Assembly: GCF_026151205.1 (NCBI RefSeq)
Contig: NC_087077.1
Location: 4,526,001-4,590,000 of the forward strand
Origin: Bolinopsis microptera
Taxonomy: Eukaryota; Ctenophora; Tentaculata; Lobata; Bolinopsidae
DNA length: 64,000 nt
Direction: 5' to 3'
Positions 46,001 to 57,736 of the stretch are shown here, piece by piece. Position 1 is the first letter of the stretch. Each line of letters starts with the position of its first letter. The notes under the pieces are model-generated. The model had not been told where the DNA came from. It was given only the letters and a program-made list of their open reading frames with translations, and did no database searches. Both the position numbers and the translations under genes were made by a program.

Positions 46001-49000
46001 GTTCCTACTTCCTGCTAAGCCTGTCCTAAGTTTACAACAGAGACAGCTATTCTAAGTATCTGAACTAGAGACTTAGAGAGTAAGTTAAATGGTACCAATG
46101 TTAGGAATGTTGGTTGGAAATACTCACGTTGAGAGATTCCTGCTGATGATCCCAGATGGCCTCTCAAGTGCTCAATTCTCAAATACTCACAAAACCATTC
46201 TGACAGAACTCTTACATATGTTACCATTAACAGTTAACACTGTACTATACACTGTACTATACTATACAATATACGTTGTACTATACAATATACGTTGTAC
46301 TATACTATATACATTGTACTTTTAGTTAGTCTTAAAAGTGCACCCAAACACTTCTCTCCTACAGTTTACCAGATCATTATACGTTATTATACCTTTATCT
46401 CTCTCTCTGTTTTCTTCAGAATAAAAATAACCACGCACCTCCTGATGACTTGACGACTCTACATTTTGCAAATACTTTCTAATTGTGCAACTAACCCAAT
46501 TTGGTAGACAAAGATTGGAAATAGACTCAAACATTGCATTTGTTGGAAAGTGACCTTAACAGAAAAGCTGTAAAGACTTGCCAATGCAACAAAATACTCT
46601 TATTAGACATATTTGTTTACCACTGAGTAAAACAAGCGCTAGAATGTCTAGATTCAGGTCACTTCCAACATGATATATATTCAAGTCATAGCGTAAAAGC
46701 ATTCTTACAATAGTAGGGGAACATCACGTTTAATATTAAAGAAGTTTTAGTTGCACAGTTCAGAAATATCGCTCAAAACATGTCCTTAAGATCTTAGAGG
46801 GGCTTAGGCAGAGCAGCTTTGTAGAACTAAATGAAAATTGAACATTATTTTAAATAAACCTCATCCAGTTTAAGAACTTGTGAGAAGAAACAAATTATGG
46901 TCACAAACTACTAGTAATAAATAAATGATTCCAGGCCAGAGTGCCAGACAGTAAATTAAACCCGATACCAAAATAATCTAGTCATTCATGCACTGTGTCA
47001 GTCAATTTTAAAAGTTTAAACACAGGGTTTAGTTAGTGAAGACTGAAGCTTTAGTTAGTAAAGCTTTACTTACTAAACCCTGTATTTAGAAAGATAACAT
47101 TAGTATCAAGCTTCACGTCGTAAAATTTTTTCCAATATTGTTAATTCTTTTATCAAAATTCCTTCAAATTTCAATCACCTAAAACTAAAACATGGACAAA
47201 ATAACCTTAAGCTTACCCTGGTAACCTTGCCTACATAAGAGCAATTCTAACTGCACATCTAAATGTTTTATGAACAAACTGTTTTGAATCCTATCTGCTG
47301 AGTGCTGTCTGCACACTAAACCTATCTCAAGGCATGAACTAAAAGATCATAATTTTCATTAATGTCAACTAATCCAATTTTCAACTAAAAGATCATAATT
47401 TTCATTAATGTCAACTAATCCAATTTTCAAGTCAGATTTCACTTTCGGGATCTTAAGAAACCAAATTTCCACCCACAAAAAGATCAGCATCGAAACTTGG
47501 ATACGGGTAAAATTAGTAAAATTAGTAAAATTAGTATGGGATCACACTTCATCACAACAATGCTACTTGCTCGGAGGGAGTACTAATATCCAAGTAACAT
47601 CGGTGATTTCTTTCAGATTCCTGGTGCAACAAAATTTTGAAAATCAACGGCTATAATACAGATAATTAATTGATGCCTAAAACGGGTGTCGTTTCTAAGA
47701 TATAATGAGAAAAGAAATCGATTCACAATTAAAGTATTCAGAAGCCTTTGTCACGAAAATAAACAAGATCTAGTTGATCTTGTCAAATATACTGTGGTTA
47801 TCACGATGAAATTTACATATTTCAAGCAAAGTGGGGGTCGAAAGTTGGATCAAGTGACGCTGGCTTCTGAAAAACTATCAAAATTCAAAGTGTAATATCA
47901 TTAGCACTGGAGATATTCAAATTTCAATACTACAGGTTCGTTGAACAGTGAACCCTTCTCTCAAATTAAATATGGATAGAGATCGTGTAAATCAGTTCTA
48001 ACCTCCGGTTTGTTTATTCTAGTAAAAAAACAAACCGAAAAACATCGGATCATAATATAATTTACCATATAGACAGTGAATTTAAAGTTATTTTTCTAAT
48101 TCTTATTTACACGAAACTAATCGAACAACAATAGGAAATTAGCTGCTCTGCCCCTAAGCCTCTGCCAGCACCTCACATATCGTAGAATATAGTTGCAAAT
48201 TCAGGTTTTGACTGCTGGGAAAGTTTACCATTTCACGATTTTATATCAAAATACATTATGGCAATACCTCATCATCAACATTGACCAAGATTATATTTGT
48301 TTACCTGCGATAACATTACCTAGATACAATGGAGTCAAGTCCCCAATTCAAATATAACCTCGCTTCTCGTGCTTATAGCAATAATGCTTATAAAACTATA
48401 TCATGTCGCTTTCTTATCATCTTATCGGACGTGACAATGAGATATTATCTTATCACTAGCTACAAAATGATAACGGCTCTGAACAAATGCGCAAGGCTAA
48501 AATATTTTCTATCAACTGAGAGTAAGATATATCAAGACGATATCCGACCTCTTATTTCGATATCAATGTTAAATACAGGGCTTAACTTCAAATAATTGAT
48601 AATTAGTTTGGGAACATATTTTCAAAATAATTTAATTTTCAATAAATTTTTCGTGGCTTTGATACGATACTTCATTCCTGCAATTGTGGTTTTGTTAATC
48701 GGCTATCAACACCAGACACTTCTTTCCACGTTATTCCACTTTAAGTGCAAGCTAAGTAATAGTAATAGTTACACATACTACGTATACAATTCAACACCAA
48801 ATCTTGTGAAACAAGTTACTCACATCACAAAACAGCACTTTGCCACACTGAGCAAACAGTTCGCGTAGAACATTGGAATCAAACAGATCTTTAGGAATTC
48901 TGTCGATGAAGAGAGTGCGGGAGTGGAGCTCTTCGTAGTTGTTCAGCACCAGAGGAGCCCAATCCGTCCTGACAATTCTACCTCTCAGGAACCGTCCGGT

Positions 49001-50505
49001 GAGTGACTCTTTAGCGTTCTTTGCGTCCTCTCTATCTTCAAATTCAACAAAACCGCATCCTTTCATGTAGCCAGTTTTAAGGGACCGGAGGAGGAATGCT
49101 CGAGACACTTTTCCGAAGGGGGAGAGCATATCCTGAGAAGAGTAATTACTCATAACTCAAGATATTCAAATTACGATAAGTTTAAGACATAATTATGCCA
49201 CCAGCAAATTTTTAAGTTCAGAGAAATTACCAGCAGCAAAAAACATAGAAGGTTACAAAAGTTGCTCACCCCAAGCATGCTCTCATCAATAGACAGAGCT
49301 AGGTTTCCCAGGAAGAGGAAGTTGTCTGTTGGAGCGTAGCTAATACTGATCTTATTGTCTTTGAACACTGTGCCGTTGACCCCGTCAATTGCCCTTTTGG
49401 TGCTTGTGCTATCAACAAATGTCACCCGAGCTGAAGTTGGATGATTATCAGAGGAATCTAGAGAAATTGTTTTGTATTTGTAACACAGTCACAGCTAGAA
49501 AATATATTAACATAAAATTAAATGGCTAAATAATTAAGCTGAACTTACCAGTATTTCTGTCTGTAACAGTCACATTGCTTACTGGAAAATCTTTGAACAG
49601 CAGCTGATGTATCTCCTAAATTAAAGGTTATAACAAGAATTGCGCCCGTTGTTTCGTTTTGGCGGACGCTAGATTTCCGTTCACTATAACTATAAAAATA
49701 AGCTCCAATCAGCTCACTTCATAATAATAATATTGATACACATCAGTACACTATACTACGCATGCCACGTACAAATTGGGCTTTTAACCTAATACTATAC
49801 ATTACACCGTTATATACATTGAAACACAGTCGCGCCGCGCATTCATTGACCACAGGCTATCTATACATCACATCTCCGCAAGTAATCCTCGCGCGCTGCA
49901 CTGCGCGCTGGTTGTCATGGTAACGGACGGAAGGACAGATGACAACATATTCAGACCCGCCTACCGCTATCTCCAAAATCCACGTTTTTCTGCAAAATGT
50001 CCATTCGTAACCTTTCACTATTGCCTTTTTACAAAAGGGTGAACGGAAAAAATCACAAATGAATCAGGACAGGGCCTCTCCCCATTTCACCCTCAATCAC
50101 GGTTTCCTGATCATTTGGGGGAGATAACCGAGGAGACATTACGCAAAGTAAAGTATGTGGATCGAGTTTTAAAAAGGTAAAGTATTTAAGTTATTTAAAA
50201 CGTGATTCAATTTTAAGGGGTTCCTTTTCTCAACAGATGAAGATCAAATCACAACAAAAATGCACTATTACCTCAGGTCGTGGATCGTTAGGAAGGTTTG
50301 TCAGTTCTATCTTCCTCCTCTTGAAGAACTCTGTCTTACTGTCTTCAATAAGCTTCAACTTCTCACTGTCAGCTGGATCCGTTGGTTTGTCGTTGGAGAA
50401 GTCTTCATGTTCATCCATTTTGTCTCCTTCTGAGATTCCTCTCCCTTGATCTCCTCTGGTACCACCACCACCACCACGTCCAAAACCACGTCCCATGGGA
50501 GCCAT
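43030..50505 (-). CDS. RAVER-like protein with 3 RRMs and 2 zinc knuckles
   Basis: Twelve coding exons, phases consistent: 50272-50505, 49549-49615, 49270-49457, 48824-49132, 45808-45917, 45317-45630, 44930-45163, 44535-44785, 44353-44412, 43637-43810, 43247-43405, 43030-43065; 711 residues. The Gly/Arg N-terminus is followed by RRM1 (IELTNLPNDPRPEEIHQLL), RRM2 (LFLGNLALSIDESMLG...GCGFVEFED) and RRM3 (TLFIDRIPKDLFDS...GFGFVDFDS, ending SSLRLAFGVPGRTG). Order and wording match RAVER1/2, which bind PTB and vinculin and regulate splicing. Unlike vertebrate RAVER, two CCHC knuckles follow (CFNCNETGHMARDC and CYNCNQRGHVAKDC), then Pro/Met- and Gln-rich low complexity. Intron 4 is 2.9 kb. Alternatives: separate genes read as one, or alternative 3' exons. 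The third exon 9 acceptor choice adds three codons. Confidence 0.82.
45918..48823 (-). other. Intron 4 of the RAVER-like gene
   Basis: No gene inside. It contains a ctatac/atacgttgta microsatellite (46230-46320), an inverted aagctttagttagtaaagctt region (47010-47090) and a tandem 46-bp duplication (about 47338-47429). Confidence 0.6.
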
Positions 50506-51060
50506 AATCTACAGAATGCAGGGAATAAGCTAAGAATTAAATCACCAATCTATTTAGAGAATACATACAATAGAGTTGTTATATGCTATTTGAATACAAT
50601 CAAATTGAAAGACTTAATGCTATTCATAGGTGGGAGAGCGCTTAGCACTTCTGGCAGTATCAAAGAAACCTGACTCAGTCCACAGACCAGTCCAATGACT
50701 ACATATGACAGATGGCATGTTATTCATATGTCCGCAGACAAGTCAGCAGACTTCCTAAGATCATGTATTTTTCTCTAATAAGGATGCAATGTTAGGAACA
50801 ACGCTCATTGCTCTACAAGGCTACAGAGGCAAGAAAATTGACAAAAATATGAGGCCCCTCTTTCAGAAGTCTCTTACAACCTCATCTTTGCTCTATGATG
50901 GAGTAAATTCTATTTGGTTGTTGATATTTCATATAATATTGGTAGCAGTGGAAAATTTCCGTTACCTGTGTATTGTGCTCTGCCAATTGCATCACTTGTT
51001 TAATTGAATGTATTATATATATATATATCATTTGAATGATATAAGTTAAAAAATAAGGAC
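50506..51060. other. Upstream of the RAVER-like gene
   Basis: Presumed 5' UTR and promoter. The plus-strand frame at 50789-51007 has no recognised domain. Confidence 0.35.
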
Positions 51061-51600
51061 GATCAGGACTTATTATCCCAGAATTAAGACATCTAAGGTG
51101 TTGTAGTTGTAGTGATGTAATTAGTTTAAAACTAATTACAACACTACAAATTAGTTTAAAACTGATTACAACACTACAAATCTATTACATTTATTGATCA
51201 GGACTTATTATCCCACAATTAAGACATCTTAAGTGTTGTAGTTTTAGTGTTGTAATTTTTCTTTTTTGAAAAAGGGGGGACCCCTAAACCATGTAGCTGA
51301 GACACCTCACAGGAAGTAAATCAAAGTGGCTCTTGCTTGAGAACAGTGTATCAACTACTCGCCGAAGCGGTGGGTTTGGAATCCCCCCAGGGATCACCTA
51401 ACCATGTGCTTTCGCGCCACTGCAAGCGCAAGGGCTCTGGATAGAGCAAGGGGATGAGGTCTAGCAGTTCAAGATGCTGGGCTGTTGATCTTCCTCTGAT
51501 TCCCCTCAGTACAATGAGTGTACTTCTGTACTATTGTAGTGTTGTAATTCGTTTAAAACTAATTACAACACTACAAATCTATTACAGTTATTGAGAATAT
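51061..51600. repeat. Nested MITE copies and SINE-like block
   Basis: Palindromic units tagtgttgtaatt...aaactaattacaacactacaaatctattaca occur at about 51105-51195 and 51533-51593. Direct relatives (ggacttattatcccaga/caattaagacatct) lie at 51067 and 51204. Between them, 51355-51520 contains gggctctggatagagcaagg and ggtttggaatcccc, weakly like tRNA promoter boxes. A relative of the first occurs at 41630. Confidence 0.6.
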
Positions 51601-51928
51601 GAGTATGACGTAGAAATATCGATACGTTATTCAGCTATTTAGCATTTATTTCCATTAGAATCTGTCTTCACTGATTCAATTCAGAATCAATCAGATATTT
51701 GAATGAAAGTACAATGAAGAATGAAGAAATTTGCTATTTTTATATAGCATGATGTGGACTGATCTCATAATTTATAAAGTTACACGTTTGAGCACCATTT
51801 TTTGTAAATTTAGTCCGCAAATGATTTACAGGGCCGTGCTCAGCCTGTCATTCCGCGTATATGGACACGTTCATTGAAGTTTGAGGATATTGGTAAATAT
51901 TAGTGACCCTACTGAATGGCACGATGAT
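51601..51928. other. Non-coding spacer
   Basis: No gene. Carries the inverted gctcagcctgtcattccgc block (51838-51857). Confidence 0.4.
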
Positions 51929-53780
51929 GTAAAATGTGTCACACTATGAAACTATATAAACCCTCTAACCCTAAGATAATCGTTTCATCCTCTAGATAAA
52001 CTTTGTCGCATAACGATATCTTTATCAGACGTTAAGATATCGCTTAAATGCGGCCGGCAGTGAGTTGTAAACTTTGTCACACTATAAGAACGTGACGGAG
52101 TTTATATGGACCCCTTGTTGCCGTGTTTGACCAAATTTTCGAATTTCCAATTCATAGAATAGCTGTATATGACTATTATCTACATATTTAGCGACTTTTT
52201 TCCTTAAATGGTAGCACCATGTAAACTCCGTCACACATTTAAGAAATTTATATGAGGGATGTTTATGACATCCTGACAAGACATGCCGAATAGTCTACCA
52301 TTATTTTGTGAGCTGAATGTGTTTGGAATTGTTCACATATTTCATTGTTATAGGCAAATACAAATACAGTAAAACAAATTTTTTTTAGTAAAACAAATTT
52401 TATTTTATACCCACAATCAATTCATATTTAGTTCAAATATTTAAAGTCAAAATAACCATTTCACATAAGTGGTTATATTATAATAAAATAATTTGTGATA
52501 AATTAATAAATTAATTTACACTCAAAAATGAACAAAATATACACAATTTTTACCTAGTGCAACACTGGTTCAGCGCGCGGCTGATCGAAAAAGTTTGATT
52601 TGATTTACTAACTACATTGTACAGCGTACATGAAAAAATTACTTACTGAATCTTTTAATACTAGACACATTTTAATTCAGATGTTGTTCAATGAGTTAGC
52701 CACAAAAATGTTCAAATTATGTAGGAGGGTAAAGGACACAATTGCTAGTAGTGCTTCTTTGTGCCCGTTGACTACAATGAACATTTTGAGGAGTTTCTCC
52801 AGACGGCTTTTATCGGAGTACGTGTTATTTACTTGGTTATGCACAAGCCAGGCCAACATTTTGTTTTTGTGTCAGCCGTGCTACCAGGTTGCAGAGTATC
52901 ATAAACACTAAACAATTATACACTATACAAATTTGCTAATACAATATCATGCAGAGTCCGATCTAGCTGCAAACGTCAGACACCACAGTTCAGCCGCCAA
53001 GTACCGTTTAAGTGAACACCGAAACACGAGGTTTAGGTGTCATTTTGTAAATACAGAAGGCAGAAATAGGTAAATTTAGTCACATAAATTTGTATGATAT
53101 CTCAACATGTGTGAAATTGAGTAAATATTAGTATACCAACTTAAACACCCTATATTACGTACTATGAATCAATTAACAATATTTCAACCATACGCCGGTC
53201 ATATAAATTATCATATGGCAGTGATATGTTAACATTGGATAAATTTCAACACCTGAACAGGGTAAAAATTTGTAAATTTCGTCACAAAAAAAATATTACA
53301 ACTTTATTTGCTCCGTGTTGGCAAAATAACTAATTTATCGACATAGTGATGGTGATAAAGTGACATTATATACTAATTGAGGTATGATTCTTCAAAATAG
53401 GGGCAAGAAATGTAAATTTCGTCACATCAGCCATTGCATTAGTTAGATAGATTTTCTTTCATATCAACTGCCCTTATTATAGTTGGAATGGATTTATACA
53501 GGAAATATAGAAACCCATGCCCATTTTTCATCACATTGAAATTATACTGTTGGGGCAGGAAAAGTAAATTTCGTCACATTTCGGTAAATTAGTGATATTA
53601 AACTCAGCATTGTTCAACTCGAGTTCTGATTTGCTGAAAAATAACCTACCAATAATTCCTGGAAGAATATTGAATTCTAATCGGGGTATGGTTCTTCAAA
53701 ATAGGGTCAAGAAATGTAAATTGTCATTGTAAAATTTAGATACATTTTCTTTCACATCAACAGTCCTAATTATAGTTTGA
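51929..53780. repeat. Satellite-like region with TGTAAATTTCGTCACA motif
   Basis: The 16-mer and close variants recur at 51929, 52066, 52220, 53070, 53271, 53411, 53564 and, weaker, 53715; one is inverted at 52092. Spacing in the best part is about 138-155 bp. Surrounding sequence also repeats (aaaatagggtcaagaaatgta; cccatgcccatttttcatcacattgaaattatac). The frame at 52630-52911 is unrecognised. Confidence 0.75.
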
Positions 53781-54054
53781 AAAAAAAGAACAACTGGGGT
53801 AGGTAGGTAGCCCTGGTGGGTGCGTAAACTTTACGGTCTGCTCTCTCCAAGATCAGCCTGCTTCTCCATTTTACCGTGAAGCCTAATTTCTAGTTTTTAT
53901 AAAATATACAATGCAAGTGCAGGTTTACTAATCTTAATCTACTTAACAACTCAATAGCCCAAGTCACCATAACCGTAGTATATTCCATGGTAATAGAAGA
54001 TGGCCAGGCCTACTCTCATGCTGTCTATATGTGATGATTAACTCTGAAAAACTA

Positions 54055-54126
54055 GGGACAACTGGGGAATGATCCCAGAACCTCGAGATTTCGCGTCTCT
54101 TGCTCTACCAATTGAGCTACTGACCC
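54055..54126 (-). tRNA. tRNA-like Pol III gene, unit 1
   Basis: 72 bases fold as a cloverleaf. The 7-bp acceptor GGGTCAG/TTGTCCC has one T-T mismatch. The D arm GCTC/GAGC has a consensus A box (TAGCTCAATTGGTAGAGC). The anticodon stem AGAGA/TCTCG has one mismatch, variable AGGTT, and the T stem CTGGG/CCCAG is perfect. Three bases beyond the end a TTTTT run gives a Pol III terminator. Departures: the anticodon loop CGCGAAA has G instead of T at position 33, and the T loop ATCATTC has A54 and T58, a swapped 54-58 pair. It may be a tRNA-derived non-coding RNA rather than a decoding tRNA. Confidence 0.65.
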
Positions 54127-54399
54127 TGATTCTCAGAGCGAAATCACCACTCATATACAGCACAATTTCATGCTTTGTGTGGAATATCATTTATCAGTTA
54201 TTTAGAATATATATTCGCATGTATCCACACTATATTTACATTACACGTTCAACGTGATATCGTTATCAGTGCAGTGTGTACAACACCAACTACACCGATC
54301 AATTGCCAATCTGCGAAACATTTAATTATTATTATCACTTCGAGATGGCCAGGCCTACTCTCATGCTGTCTATATGTGATGATTAACTCTGAAAAACTA

Positions 54400-54471
54400 G
54401 GGACAACTGGGGAATGATCCCAGAACCTCGAGATTTCGCGTCTCTTGCTCTACCAATTGAGCTACTGACCC
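54400..54471 (-). tRNA. tRNA-like gene, unit 2
   Basis: Identical to the unit 1 copy. Confidence 0.65.
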
Positions 54472-54744
54472 TGATTCTCAGAGCGAAATCACCACTCATA
54501 TACAGCACAATTTCATGCTTTGTGTGGAATATCATTTATCAGTTATTTAGAATATATATTCGCATGTATCCACACTATATTTACATTACACGTTCAACGT
54601 GATATCGTTATCAGTGCAGTGTGTACAACACCAACTACACCGATCAATTGCCAATCTGCGAAACATTTAATTATTATTATCACTTCGAGATGGCCAGGCC
54701 TACTCTCATGCTGTCTATATGTGATGATTAACTCTGAAAAACTA

Positions 54745-54816
54745 GGGACAACTGGGGAATGATCCCAGAACCTCGAGATTTCGCGTCTCTTGCTCTACCA
54801 ATTGAGCTACTGACCC
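54745..54816 (-). tRNA. tRNA-like gene, unit 3
   Basis: Identical to the unit 1 copy. Confidence 0.65.
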
Positions 54817-55089
54817 TGATTCTCAGAGCGAAATCACCACTCATATACAGCACAATTTCATGCTTTGTGTGGAATATCATTTATCAGTTATTTAGAATAT
54901 ATATTCGCATGTATCCACACTATATTTACATTACACGTTCAACGTGATATCGTTATCAGTGCAGTGTGTACAACACCAACTACACCGATCAATTGCCAAT
55001 CTGCGAAACATTTAATTATTATTATCACTTCGAGATGGCCAGGCCTACTCTCATGCTGTCTATATGTGATGATTAACTCTGAAAAACTA

Positions 55090-55161
55090 GGGACAACTGG
55101 GGAATGATCCCAGAACCTCGAGATTTCGCGTCTCTTGCTCTACCAATTGAGCTACTGACCC
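55090..55161 (-). tRNA. tRNA-like gene, unit 4
   Basis: Identical to the unit 1 copy. Confidence 0.65.
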
Positions 55162-55434
55162 TGATTCTCAGAGCGAAATCACCACTCATATACAGCACAA
55201 TTTCATGCTTTGTGTGGAATATCATTTATCAGTTATTTAGAATATATATTCGCATGTATCCACACTATATTTACATTACACGTTCAACGTGATATCGTTA
55301 TCAGTGCAGTGTGTACAACACCAACTACACCGATCAATTGCCAATCTGCGAAACATTTAATTATTATTATCACTTCGAGATGGCCAGGCCTACTCTCATG
55401 CTGTCTATATGTGATGATTAACTCTGAAAAACTA

Positions 55435-55506
55435 GGGACAACTGGGGAATGATCCCAGAACCTCGAGATTTCGCGTCTCTTGCTCTACCAATTGAGCTAC
55501 TGACCC
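55435..55506 (-). tRNA. tRNA-like gene, unit 5
   Basis: Identical to the unit 1 copy. Confidence 0.65.
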
Positions 55507-55779
55507 TGATTCTCAGAGCGAAATCACCACTCATATACAGCACAATTTCATGCTTTGTGTGGAATATCATTTATCAGTTATTTAGAATATATATTCGCAT
55601 GTATCCACACTATATTTACATTACACGTTCAACGTGATATCGTTATCAGTGCAGTGTGTACAACACCAACTACACCGATCAATTGCCAATCTGCGAAACA
55701 TTTAATTATTATTATCACTTCGAGATGGCCAGGCCTACTCTCATGCTGTCTATATGTGATGATTAACTCTGAAAAACTA

Positions 55780-55851
55780 GGGACAACTGGGGAATGATCC
55801 CAGAACCTCGAGATTTCGCGTCTCTTGCTCTACCAATTGAGCTACTGACCC
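55780..55851 (-). tRNA. tRNA-like gene, unit 6
   Basis: Identical to the unit 1 copy. Confidence 0.65.
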
Positions 55852-56124
55852 TGATTCTCAGAGCGAAATCACCACTCATATACAGCACAATTTCATGCTT
55901 TGTGTGGAATATCATTTATCAGTTATTTAGAATATATATTCGCATGTATCCACACTATATTTACATTACACGTTCAACGTGATATCGTTATCAGTGCAGT
56001 GTGTACAACACCAACTACACCGATCAATTGCCAATCTGCGAAACATTTAATTATTATTATCACTTCGAGATGGCCAGGCCTACTCTCATGCTGTCTATAT
56101 GTGATGATTAACTCTGAAAAACTA

Positions 56125-56196
56125 GGGACAACTGGGGAATGATCCCAGAACCTCGAGATTTCGCGTCTCTTGCTCTACCAATTGAGCTACTGACCC
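56125..56196 (-). tRNA. tRNA-like gene, unit 7
   Basis: Identical to the unit 1 copy. Confidence 0.65.
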
Positions 56197-56469
56197 TGAT
56201 TCTCAGAGCGAAATCACCACTCATATACAGCACAATTTCATGCTTTGTGTGGAATATCATTTATCAGTTATTTAGAATATATATTCGCATGTATCCACAC
56301 TATATTTACATTACACGTTCAACGTGATATCGTTATCAGTGCAGTGTGTACAACACCAACTACACCGATCAATTGCCAATCTGCGAAACATTTAATTATT
56401 ATTATCACTTCGAGATGGCCAGGCCTACTCTCATGCTGTCTATATGTGATGATTAACTCTGAAAAACTA

Positions 56470-56528
56470 GGGACAACTGGGGAATGATCCCAGAACCTCG
56501 AGATTTCGCGTCTCTTGCTCTACCAATT
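56470..56528 (-). pseudogene. Truncated tRNA-like gene at the inversion junction
   Basis: Has the 3' 59 bases but loses the acceptor 5' strand and part of the D arm where the array inverts. Confidence 0.8.
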
Positions 56529-56758
56529 AGGCCTGGCCATCTCGAAGTGATAATAATAATTAAATGTTTCGCAGATTGGCAATTGATCGGTGTAGTTGGT
56601 GTTGTACACACTGCACTGATAACGATATCACGTTGAACGTGTAATGTAAATATAGTGTGGATACATGCGAATATATATTCTAAATAACTGATAAATGATA
56701 TTCCACACAAAGCATGAAATTGTGCTGTATATGAGTGGTGATTTCGCTCTGAGAATCA

Positions 56759-56830
56759 GGGTCAGTAGCTCAATTGGTAGAGCAAGAGACGCGAAATCTC
56801 GAGGTTCTGGGATCATTCCCCAGTTGTCCC
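56759..56830 (+). tRNA. tRNA-like gene, inverted unit 1
   Basis: Identical in sequence, on the plus strand. Confidence 0.65.
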
Positions 56831-57103
56831 TAGTTTTTCAGAGTTAATCATCACATATAGACAGCATGAGAGTAGGCCTGGCCATCTCGAAGTGATAATA
56901 ATAATTAAATGTTTCGCAGATTGGCAATTGATCGGTGTAGTTGGTGTTGTACACACTGCACTGATAACGATATCACGTTGAACGTGTAATGTAAATATAG
57001 TGTGGATACATGCGAATATATATTCTAAATAACTGATAAATGATATTCCACACAAAGCATGAAATTGTGCTGTATATGAGTGGTGATTTCGCTCTGAGAA
57101 TCA

Positions 57104-57175
57104 GGGTCAGTAGCTCAATTGGTAGAGCAAGAGACGCGAAATCTCGAGGTTCTGGGATCATTCCCCAGTTGTCCC
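57104..57175 (+). tRNA. tRNA-like gene, inverted unit 2
   Basis: Identical in sequence, on the plus strand. Confidence 0.65.
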
Positions 57176-57448
57176 TAGTTTTTCAGAGTTAATCATCACA
57201 TATAGACAGCATGAGAGTAGGCCTGGCCATCTCGAAGTGATAATAATAATTAAATGTTTCGCAGATTGGCAATTGATCGGTGTAGTTGGTGTTGTACACA
57301 CTGCACTGATAACGATATCACGTTGAACGTGTAATGTAAATATAGTGTGGATACATGCGAATATATATTCTAAATAACTGATAAATGATATTCCACACAA
57401 AGCATGAAATTGTGCTGTATATGAGTGGTGATTTCGCTCTGAGAATCA

Positions 57449-57520
57449 GGGTCAGTAGCTCAATTGGTAGAGCAAGAGACGCGAAATCTCGAGGTTCTGG
57501 GATCATTCCCCAGTTGTCCC
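57449..57520 (+). tRNA. tRNA-like gene, inverted unit 3
   Basis: Identical in sequence, on the plus strand. The final partial unit ends before its gene. Confidence 0.65.
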
Positions 57521-57736
57521 TAGTTTTTCAGAGTTAATCATCACATATAGACAGCATGAGAGTAGGCCTGGCCATCTCGAAGTGATAATAATAATTAAAT
57601 GTTTCGCAGATTGGCAATTGATCGGTGTAGTTGGTGTTGTACACACTGCACTGATAACGATATCACGTTGAACGTGTAATGTAAATATAGTGTGGATACA
57701 TGCGAATATATATTCTAAATAACTGGTAATAGAAGA

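Larger units (their letters stand above)
53988..57736. repeat. 345-bp tandem array carrying tRNA-like genes, with inversion
   Basis: Bounded by the 13-bp direct repeat tggtaatagaaga (53988-54000 and 57724-57736). 54001-56528 holds about 7.3 head-to-tail 345-bp units; 56529-57723 holds about 3.5 units in inverse orientation. I saw no base difference between units. At the switch, ...gctctaccaatt is joined to aggcctggccatctcg, both truncated unit ends. The perfect identity means very recent amplification or strong homogenisation; a collapsed or mis-joined assembly is possible. Confidence 0.95.

Noticed and set aside
48329-48868. 88- and 90-codon plus-strand frames
   Set aside because: Mostly inside intron 4 of the RAVER-like gene, AT-rich and featureless.
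52630-52911. 93-codon plus-strand frame
   Set aside because: No recognisable domain, splice context or start environment; lies in satellite-like sequence.
54069-57506. Repeated 62- and 80-codon frames in the 345-bp units
   Set aside because: They are identical only because the DNA repeats, run antisense across the tRNA-like gene and have no protein-like features.
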